Made by a program: the position numbers and the translations under genes. This document shows, piece after piece, positions 29,671-36,382 of a stretch of 64,000 bases of DNA. Position 1 is the first letter of the stretch. Each line of letters opens with the position of its first letter. The notes under the pieces were generated by a model, which was not told the origin of the DNA, did not search any database, and saw only the letters and a program-made list of their open reading frames with translations. This stretch comes from Marinoscillum furvescens DSM 4134 (lineage in GTDB: Bacteria > Bacteroidota > Bacteroidia > Cytophagales > Cyclobacteriaceae): the NCBI RefSeq assembly GCF_003386095.1, contig NZ_QREG01000006.1:151288-215287 (forward strand), read 5' to 3'.

Positions 29671-30789
29671 TCATGCCAAAATGCCTTCCCATCCTTTGGT
29701 TTTGATTTCTTGCCCTACCTGGCGGAGCACCTGTACATCTTCGGGGTGCATTTCTCCGGATGGCAGAGGTCCTGTGTTGAGCAGCAGGTTGGCCGGATAG
29801 CTCGCAGCGCGCTTCAGCATGGCGATCACGTCCGCTTTGGTCTTGTGGTTTCCGTCCTCTGTTTTCAGGTATCCCCAGCCTTTTTTCTGTAGGTGATCAC
29901 AGATTTCGAGGGGTTTTTCGGGCTTGCCTTCACCTTTGTATTTGCGCTCAGGCGCCAAAAAATCCTCTGTACCTATCAGCCCCTGTTTGTAAGACACCAG
30001 TACCTGAGGCTGTTTGGAGTGTATCATGTCGTATAGCTCCTGACATCTAAAGACCGAGCGATCTCCTGACGCTGGTGTAGCAAAACCATCGAGCCAGATG
30101 CCTGCCACATCGTCGTAATTATCCAGCAGCTCCTCCACCTGATTGTGCATAAACTGCAAGTAGATTTCCAGGTCATGTGCTTCGCCGTATTTGTAGTAGG
30201 GCTCCTTTTCTTCAAACTTTGGGCGGGCAGCACCACCCCACTGGTCGTTGTTGGGGGCATGAGGATGCCTCCAGTCTCTGCCGTGCGAATAGTATAGAAA
30301 AAGTGCCAGCCCCTTTTGGTTGCACTGCTCCGAAAGCTCCGCTATCAGGTCGCGCTTTGCGGGAGAATTGGTGCTTTTGAAGTCCGTGTACTGGCTATCC
30401 CACAAACAAAAGCTGTCATGATGCCTTGTGGTGATGTTGATGTATTTCATGCCTGCCTCCAGCGCCAGGTCCGTAATGAAGTCGGCATCAAACTTTTCGG
30501 CAGTAAACTGATCTTTCAATTTGGCATACTCAGCCACATGGATTTTTTCTTTGTACTGCACCCACTCATGCCTCCCAAGGAGGGAGTACAAGCCATAGTG
30601 TATAAACAGTCCGTAGCGGGCATCGCGAAACCACGCAGTAGAAGTACCTCTGGGATCTCTTCTGTACATGGCCTCCATGCCTTTGAGGTATGGAGGGAGG
30701 CTGCGCTGCCCTTCCAGGCCACATCCCGGTAGTACCATAGCTCCGGCACCCGCCAGCAGAGACAATTCTATAAATGTTCTTCTTTCCAT
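29671..30789 (-). CDS. GH29 family exo-alpha-L-fucosidase/galactosidase, Tat-type lipoprotein
   Basis: A short GH29 (372 aa) that is essentially only the catalytic barrel. The N-terminus has MERRTFIELSLLAGAGAM followed by VLPGC, a twin-arginine-like lipoprotein signal. Hallmarks are ARYGLFIHYGLYSLLGRHEW, TTRHHDSFCLWDSQYTDF and VAGIWLDGF with nucleophile D234. It lacks the C-terminal beta-sandwich seen in longer family members. Adjacent (about 155 bp upstream) is a copy of the shared operator motif. Alpha-L-galactosidase action on porphyran-type oligomers is inferred from the setting; fucosidase action is the alternative. Confidence 0.85.
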   Translation of the reverse strand: MERRTFIELSLLAGAGAMVLPGCGLEGQRSLPPYLKGMEAMYRRDPRGTSTAWFRDARYGLFIHYGLYSLLGRHEWVQYKEKIHVAEYAKLKDQFTAEKFDADFITDLALEAGMKYINITTRHHDSFCLWDSQYTDFKSTNSPAKRDLIAELSEQCNQKGLALFLYYSHGRDWRHPHAPNNDQWGGAARPKFEEKEPYYKYGEAHDLEIYLQFMHNQVEELLDNYDDVAGIWLDGFATPASGDRSVFRCQELYDMIHSKQPQVLVSYKQGLIGTEDFLAPERKYKGEGKPEKPLEICDHLQKKGWGYLKTEDGNHKTKADVIAMLKRAASYPANLLLNTGPLPSGEMHPEDVQVLRQVGQEIKTKGWEGILA

Positions 30790-30943
30790 TGTAAAATCAT
30801 TTTTGCAGGTGGACTTTGATTATTTCATCATGCAAATCGTAGTTCGTACTAAATGCCACCAGTGATTAGAATTTGTCATAATCACCACACAACAAATCTG
30901 TCTAAAAACCAACCGAGCAATGGGAACATAAGGAATCAGAAAG

Positions 30944-30983
30944 GGTGGTGTAATTGCTCAAAAAGCAGGCAAGCACTTGCAAA
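30944..30983 (-). promoter_or_regulatory. Operator candidate upstream of GH29 (TTGAGCAATTACACCACC)
   Basis: Minus-strand TTGAGCAATTACACCACC (30944-30961) fits the shared motif with one base less in the spacer. A second partial element, TTGCAAA on the plus strand (30977-30983), lies 23 bp from the TTGCTCA of the first, repeating the 23-bp period seen at 15368/15391 and 34325/34348. Confidence 0.45.
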
Positions 30984-31053
30984 TGAGGCATTCTGAGCAT
31001 TTGACCATGCAGGATCAGGGTTTGGTGTAGAAGTAGTCCAGGTAGCCGATTAT

Positions 31054-31971
31054 ATGCCATTTGGATATATGATGAACAATACCGCCGCAAGCAGCACTAG
31101 TTACCTCTTCAACGGCAAGGAGTATCAGGAAGAAACGGGCGCTTATGCTTATGAATATAGACATTATGATCCGGTGATCGGTAGGTTTAACAGTATGGAC
31201 CCTCTCTCCTATACCTATGCCAATCAAAGTCCCTACCTTTATGCCAGCAATAACCCCGTAACGTTCATTGATTATTTGGGTTTGTATTCTGGAGAACCCG
31301 ATCCTAATTGCCCTGGAAATGATTGTAATAATGATGGAGGAATCGATTGGGAGGAGAATGGAGAAATAGTAAGCAGTCCTTATTTCTGGAACGAAGATGT
31401 ACAGGAATGGATCAATGCTTATGAAGTTCTTAATTGGGATCCAACCAATCAAAACAAGGCGTATAGAGCAAGGGCTCAAGCAGTTGTAGATAAATACGAA
31501 GATCAATCTTCCGGGGGGAGTGGTGCGAATGATGGGATATGGCCATATGGTTCACCCGTAGCATGGTCAATTGGAGTAGATTTGGATGTGGTTGTTGGAG
31601 TTGGAGGGGATATGAATCCAATATCTTATGGAACGATTTTACAAGGCAAAGACAAAGGGACAGGTTTTATATTAAGTGATGGAGGTATAGGAGTTGGCTT
31701 AGATGTCTCTGGGTCAGTTGATGGCACAGTATATTTCTACACGGGAGATTTAGATGATTTTTCAGTAAACTCCTTGAATGGGCCACGAGTTGAAGGAAAC
31801 TTTGGAGCGTCATTCTTTGCTGACTTGGGAGTAGGAGTTGCAGTTTCAGAAGAAGATAGATTTGGAGGGAGAGTAATAGCGGTTAAAGGTTTTATTGGTG
31901 CAGGTATTCCTACTTATGTTGGGGGTAATGCCAATTGGGGTGAAACATTTATCCAAAAAATCATTAAGTAA
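31054..31971 (+). CDS. Orphan RHS-repeat core tip with variable C-terminal domain (5'-truncated)
   Basis: The first 80 residues match the RHS repeat-associated core end: YLFNGKEYQEETGAYAYEYR, HYDPVIGRFNSMDPLSY and YLYASNNPVTFIDYLGL. RHS-like coding sequence continues upstream of the first ATG in the same frame (GVEVVQVADYMPFG from about 31024) until a TGA at 30994, so the body of an RHS protein is missing and this is a remnant or a displaced tip cassette. Residues 85-305 are a variable tail with acidic and Gly-rich beta strands; no toxin catalytic motif is recognised. The gene is clearly more AT-rich than the enzymes around it. A small two-helix membrane protein follows at 1 bp, as an immunity gene would. 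Confidence 0.7.
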   Translation: MPFGYMMNNTAASSTSYLFNGKEYQEETGAYAYEYRHYDPVIGRFNSMDPLSYTYANQSPYLYASNNPVTFIDYLGLYSGEPDPNCPGNDCNNDGGIDWEENGEIVSSPYFWNEDVQEWINAYEVLNWDPTNQNKAYRARAQAVVDKYEDQSSGGSGANDGIWPYGSPVAWSIGVDLDVVVGVGGDMNPISYGTILQGKDKGTGFILSDGGIGVGLDVSGSVDGTVYFYTGDLDDFSVNSLNGPRVEGNFGASFFADLGVGVAVSEEDRFGGRVIAVKGFIGAGIPTYVGGNANWGETFIQKIIK

Positions 31972-31972
31972 A

Positions 31973-32467
31973 ATGAATCTACTTTATCCAACTCAAAACA
32001 AGGAGGTTCCCATTTCAGATAAGGAATCAGTTTTGGAACGAATCAAAGCTTACACGGAAAACGTCAAGAAATTCCGATTTATCTTTTCAGGTCATAAGCC
32101 ATTTGAAGGGGAAGTGAAACAAAACGGATTTAATATTAAGTATATCGGTAAAACAGCTAGAAACTACAAGGTTGAATTGCAGGGGGATGTAGTAGAAGAT
32201 AACAATAATACTGTCCTTAGGATACAGTCAAGACCGACAGGATTCGGGAAAATTTACACTTTGATTTGGTTGTTTATTATGACTTTGGTGACAGTACTGA
32301 CAATATATTTGACTATTTCTCAAGGTCAGTTGATCATTTTAACATTCACATTGGTTTGTGTTCTATTGTTGACTGTAGTCTTAACCGTGTCTTATTACGG
32401 TTATAGGAATGAGACCTCAAAAGTTTGGGAATTGATCGAGAATATTGTTTCTGACCAGTCTAAATAA
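31973..32467 (+). CDS. Small membrane protein, putative immunity partner of the RHS tip
   Basis: 164 aa from the ATG at 31973, one base after the RHS stop codon. The first 90 residues are soluble (KAYTENVKKFRFIFSGHKPFEGEV). Two transmembrane segments follow (TLIWLFIMTLVTVLTIYLTI and LIILTFTLVCVLLLTVVLTV), then a short charged tail. It is AT-rich like the RHS tip. Position and size suggest an immunity protein, but no named family is recognised. Confidence 0.6.
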   Translation: MNLLYPTQNKEVPISDKESVLERIKAYTENVKKFRFIFSGHKPFEGEVKQNGFNIKYIGKTARNYKVELQGDVVEDNNNTVLRIQSRPTGFGKIYTLIWLFIMTLVTVLTIYLTISQGQLIILTFTLVCVLLLTVVLTVSYYGYRNETSKVWELIENIVSDQSK

Positions 32468-32639
32468 GCCCAGCCTTTTTCAGCAGCTCGATGATCTGAT
32501 CTTTAGTCAGGTTATCGAGCTGGCTTTTATCGTAGATATGTACCAGGTACCCCGCTAGTTCACGCGTGTCACGTGGACTGAAGAAACTAAAAACCTCATA
32601 CTTGCACGAAAAAATAAACTGAAGCTTTTTTTGAGGCAT
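32460..32639 (-). CDS. Small hypothetical protein (59 aa)
   Basis: From ATG 32639 (an in-frame TTG lies two codons upstream) it reads MPQKKLQFIFSCKYEVFSFF, then SPRDTRELAGYLVHIYDKSQ and LDNLTKDQIIELLKKAGLI. The C-terminal part resembles a SAP/rho-N-like helix pair. It overlaps the end of the membrane-protein gene by 8 bp on the opposite strand and begins at the edge of a terminator stem. The protein-like composition argues for a real gene; the lack of an own promoter argues against. Confidence 0.35.
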   Translation of the reverse strand: MPQKKLQFIFSCKYEVFSFFSPRDTRELAGYLVHIYDKSQLDNLTKDQIIELLKKAGLI

Positions 32640-32643
32640 CGTC

Positions 32644-32681
32644 AAGGACGTGTCCGATAAATAAAACAGACACGTCCTTTT
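32644..32681 (+). terminator. Rho-independent terminator after RHS/immunity pair
   Basis: Arms AAGGACGTGTC and GACACGTCCTT with an A-rich loop, ending in TTTT on the plus strand. It closes the RHS and membrane-protein unit and separates it from the convergent sulfatase. Confidence 0.75.
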
Positions 32682-32708
32682 GCACGATCGTACACGTTCA
32701 GCTTTTGG

Positions 32709-34205
32709 CTATGACTCTGCCCCTGACACAAAGTGTGTCAAATCCTTGAGATCCAGCGGATCATCATACTGCTGCTGTAGGGCCATTAGAGCGTCCCACA
32801 GCTCCTCCAGTTTGGCTGTATAGGCAGGATCAGCCGATATATCATTGATTTCTTCCGGGTCATTTTCCAAGTCAAAAAGCAGTACTTTTTGCGCTTTCGG
32901 GTACACGATCAGCTTAAAGCCATCTTTTCGCACCATGCGCTGCACCTGCATATACGCCCCATAGATAGCGGGATAGTTGCCTGCCTGCTGGGCGCCTGTT
33001 GCCAGCGGCAGCAAACTGTGAAACTCTACATAGTCAGGCTTTGGAACGCCCGCCAGCTCCAGTGCCGTGGGCATCAGGTCTTGAAGGTATACCTCAGCAG
33101 TAATGCGTTTATTCTTCGGGATGTCTGGTCCAGCAATAATCAGTGGCGGCTTCACACTGTGATCATACATACTTTGCTTGCCAATGAGCCCATGTCGCCC
33201 CATCGCCAGCCCATGATCTGAAGTGAAAAAGATATAGGTGTTTTCCAGCTGACCAGAGGCTTCCAGTGCATCCAGTATTTTCCCAATCTGGGCATCCAGG
33301 TGACTGATAATGGCGTAATACTCTTTTTTGTGCGTTTTCACCGCAAAAGGTGTGCGCGGAAAAGGTGCCAGCGCTTCATCTCTCAGCCCTTTGGGGTTGC
33401 CCATTAGCTCCCGATCCGGATAGTCTGGCTGATAGCTGAGCGGCAGGCTTAGTGCGCTGGTATCGTATAGATCCTGATACGCCTGTGGGGCCTGCCGGGG
33501 ATCATGCGGCGCATTGAAGGCAACATACATCATAAACGGACGATCACTTTGGCCAGCCATATCCAGATAGTCCAGTGCATCATCGCGAGTGACTTCACTC
33601 CAGTGCTTGCCACCTTCCCAGTAGCCGCCGTGCTTCGGATCTGTGGGCAACCAACTCGTATCAGTCGGATTTTTCGGACGGTTATAGCCCAAACGTTTTT
33701 CGCCTTTCTCTCGACGGTAGTCATTGGGCATACCCTTGCGTACATGCCGCACCGTATCAAACACGAGGTTTGGATCCAGCTCCACGTGCCACTTGCCCGT
33801 CATGTAAGTGTCATAGCCCGCCTGCTGCATGAGCTTGCCCCAGGTCTGATCCACACCCTGGCCTTTTTTCCAGGATTGGCGAAAGGCATTGGCATGCCAA
33901 AGCGACCTCCCGGTGATGAGCATCGAGCGTGAGGCCGTACAGATGGCACCATTCCATCCGCCCATATTAAACGCATTGGTTAAAGAGGTACCTCGGCGAA
34001 CAAGCCGATCCAGATTGGGCGTATAGATCTCTTCATTGCCCAGCGCATGGATGGACGAATAAATCTGATCATCAGAAAACAGAAAAAGGATATTGGGCGG
34101 GCGCTCAGAGGTTGATGTATCTGAGCAGCCAGTAAAAAACACGCTCATTAGGACAGCACCCCATAGGATGATGCCAGATCTCAACACAGTGGTAATTTTT
34201 TGCAT
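32709..34205 (-). CDS. S1-family sulfatase, lipoprotein
   Basis: A 498-aa sulfatase with a lipoprotein signal (VLMSVFFTGCSD). NILFLFSDDQ begins the catalytic domain, and CTASR (C-x-A-S-R, the formylglycine site) is at about residue 89. FTSDHGLAMGRHGLIGKQSMYD is the C-terminal metal/sulfate site typical of choline-sulfatase-like S1 enzymes. It differs in subfamily from the sulfatase at 1619 (CGPSR), so it probably attacks a different sulfate position or residue. A copy of the shared operator motif lies about 110-150 bp upstream. Confidence 0.9.
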   Translation of the reverse strand: MQKITTVLRSGIILWGAVLMSVFFTGCSDTSTSERPPNILFLFSDDQIYSSIHALGNEEIYTPNLDRLVRRGTSLTNAFNMGGWNGAICTASRSMLITGRSLWHANAFRQSWKKGQGVDQTWGKLMQQAGYDTYMTGKWHVELDPNLVFDTVRHVRKGMPNDYRREKGEKRLGYNRPKNPTDTSWLPTDPKHGGYWEGGKHWSEVTRDDALDYLDMAGQSDRPFMMYVAFNAPHDPRQAPQAYQDLYDTSALSLPLSYQPDYPDRELMGNPKGLRDEALAPFPRTPFAVKTHKKEYYAIISHLDAQIGKILDALEASGQLENTYIFFTSDHGLAMGRHGLIGKQSMYDHSVKPPLIIAGPDIPKNKRITAEVYLQDLMPTALELAGVPKPDYVEFHSLLPLATGAQQAGNYPAIYGAYMQVQRMVRKDGFKLIVYPKAQKVLLFDLENDPEEINDISADPAYTAKLEELWDALMALQQQYDDPLDLKDLTHFVSGAES

Positions 34206-34312
34206 TTTGTTGAAGGTAATACGGTAGTAAATCTGTGGAATCGGCTACTACTCCGCCAGACGGGTTTGTACAGACTCCACCCAACAAAAATGCTAGCCAA
34301 ATGATAAGAACA

Positions 34313-34353
34313 GGTGGTGTATACTGCTCAACTAAGGGAGGATGCATTGCTCA
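34313..34353 (-). promoter_or_regulatory. Operator candidate upstream of sulfatase, direct repeat with 23-bp period
   Basis: Minus-strand TTGAGCAGTATACACCACC is the best full match to the shared motif together with the copy at 15391. TGCTCA at 34325 is repeated at 34348, again 23 bp apart. A GGATGC/GCATCC hairpin (34340-34359) overlaps the distal repeat. Confidence 0.55.
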
Positions 34354-34423
34354 GCATCCGCTAAAAACCAAAAAATTACAGGTTTACAAGCTTTGGTGAT
34401 GGGGGAGCTTCAGTATTGCCACT

Positions 34424-36373
34424 TCAAAAACGAACCTCTACTCTAGCCTGAGTAGTGATAGGCGTCACGCCATGGGCTTTGGCTGGCAGCCATTTCGGCC
34501 CTTCCATGATCAAGCGCTTTGCATACGCATTGTACTCAGGATCCATCCGCTCCAGATAGCGAAAGTAATGCAAATCGCCATTTGCAAATACTTCGAATCT
34601 CACAACCACCTTTCCGTCTGTAGTATCAGATTTCAGCTCATTGGCAGCATCCAGATATTCATAAAACGCATCAAATCCACCTTCTGGATAAGCCCTGTAC
34701 ACGCTCCCGTCATAGAGGTGTTCGGAAGAGTCGGTTTTTAAATACCCAGACACCAGCCTACCATGATCATATTCTTCCCGGTATAGTTGATTTCCCAGAC
34801 TGTCAAACCCTTCTACCACTCCATCTATTAAGCCATCCACCACCTGTCTTTTATACTCCAGCTGCCCATTATCATGAAAACTATATTCTGTCCCGTTACC
34901 ATCTCGCACCGTCTGCTCTCCGTCATCCGTCCACATGTTCTCCCAGTAAGCGTAACCGTTTCGAGCGTAACGAATTTGACTTACTAGTTGCCCGTTTTCA
35001 CTGTAGGCCTCCCAGCGCCCCACCGGATCATCTTTATGATACCTACCCATAGACTGGTAAGTACTGTCATCGTAATAGTATATAAATACCCCCTCACGCA
35101 ATCCCTTGTCAAACTCCCCTTTCATCTGCACCGTGCCATCTGCAAAATAATCTACTACCCTACCGTGCCATTCATCTTGCTTGTTTTTGGTGCCAATCCT
35201 ATAATAGGAATGCATATAGCGATCAGTTTCTACCCAGGATGAATCAAAATAAATCCTGTGCTCAACCAACTCCTCTTGAGGCCCTGAACTCTCCACTGCT
35301 ACTTCCGCTGATCCCGACTGAAAACTTAAAGGATACATCAGCGGAGGCATGCTAGTCAGCTGCCGACCCAGTATGCTTAGACTATCCCTAAAAGCATGAG
35401 TCTGGCCCGATATAGCTTTCATTACATAGTCCATGCGTTGTTTTTCTATATGCATCACCTCCACCATCACAGTGGTATCTGCAGACAGCTCTGCTGGCAA
35501 ACCTTCTATACGTCTCAGAGTGGCTATCACAGTATCTGGCCGGGGATACAGCACTTTCAATGAATCATAAATACGTTCGCCCGGATAGTTGGAGGTCAAA
35601 GTTTTTATGAATTTGTTGCTGATGGTGCTAAACTCCTGATATAGCTGAAAATACTTTACCTGATACCGGGGCAAGACACTAAATACCGTCACCCCAGCCA
35701 GCAGGACCACCGCAAAAGCCCAGCGATGGTACCGAAACTTATAGGCAACACCTACCAACAGCCCGGTAAAAACACCCCCAAAATGAGCGGCATTATCAAA
35801 ATTGAATTTTTTACCTATGGCCGTCAATACCAACAAGTAAATAACAAACTGAGCTAGAATAAAAGACCTGGGGCTGTCTTTAGCGGTGATTTGCATCACA
35901 ATCAGAAAAGCATAAACACCCAATACCGCACCACTGGCACCAACACTGACTACAAATAAGTTGAAATGCAAACTGGCTATACCTCCCACAAAGCCAGACA
36001 GCAGGTATAAGAGCAGAAAGTCTCGCCATCCAAGCTGTCGCTCCACCTGCAAACCCACATAGACCAGACTGTAGACATTCACAATTAGGTGAAGTAAGTT
36101 GCCATGCAAAAACTGTGAGGTAATCAAACGGTAGGTCTCTCCGTTGAGGGTAAGCGCCGCAAAATTGGCACCAGCATCTATTAGCGCACTTGTGCTTCTA
36201 CCGTCTACACCTACTACAAAATGAATGACTACATTGGCTAAGGCTAAGGCAATAGTAACCCAGGGAAGCACCCGTTTATTCGATGAAAACTGTAAACTAA
36301 ACAATTGGCTGATGGCTGTTCTATCTGATAGAGCTAAAACCCAAGTGGTAAATTGGCTTGATTTTTTTAGCAC
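34424..36373 (-). CDS. Rhomboid intramembrane protease fused to MORN/YwqK-like repeats and TonB-C-like end
   Basis: 649 aa from a GTG start; no nearby ATG exists in frame. Residues 35-225 are a six-helix rhomboid: HGNLLHLIVN, GASGAVLGV (catalytic Ser) and AAHFGG (catalytic His). A soluble middle region is followed by MORN/YwqK-type repeats (FADGTVQMKGEFDKGLREGVF, YSENGQLVSQIRYARNG) and a C-terminal stretch MEGPKWLPAKAHGVTPITTQ, similar to the TonB C-terminal fold. The physiological substrate is unknown. It begins 9 bp after the AT-rich DUF4062 gene, though base composition suggests different origins. Confidence 0.8.
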   Translation of the reverse strand: MLKKSSQFTTWVLALSDRTAISQLFSLQFSSNKRVLPWVTIALALANVVIHFVVGVDGRSTSALIDAGANFAALTLNGETYRLITSQFLHGNLLHLIVNVYSLVYVGLQVERQLGWRDFLLLYLLSGFVGGIASLHFNLFVVSVGASGAVLGVYAFLIVMQITAKDSPRSFILAQFVIYLLVLTAIGKKFNFDNAAHFGGVFTGLLVGVAYKFRYHRWAFAVVLLAGVTVFSVLPRYQVKYFQLYQEFSTISNKFIKTLTSNYPGERIYDSLKVLYPRPDTVIATLRRIEGLPAELSADTTVMVEVMHIEKQRMDYVMKAISGQTHAFRDSLSILGRQLTSMPPLMYPLSFQSGSAEVAVESSGPQEELVEHRIYFDSSWVETDRYMHSYYRIGTKNKQDEWHGRVVDYFADGTVQMKGEFDKGLREGVFIYYYDDSTYQSMGRYHKDDPVGRWEAYSENGQLVSQIRYARNGYAYWENMWTDDGEQTVRDGNGTEYSFHDNGQLEYKRQVVDGLIDGVVEGFDSLGNQLYREEYDHGRLVSGYLKTDSSEHLYDGSVYRAYPEGGFDAFYEYLDAANELKSDTTDGKVVVRFEVFANGDLHYFRYLERMDPEYNAYAKRLIMEGPKWLPAKAHGVTPITTQARVEVRF

Positions 36374-36382
36374 AAAACAATA

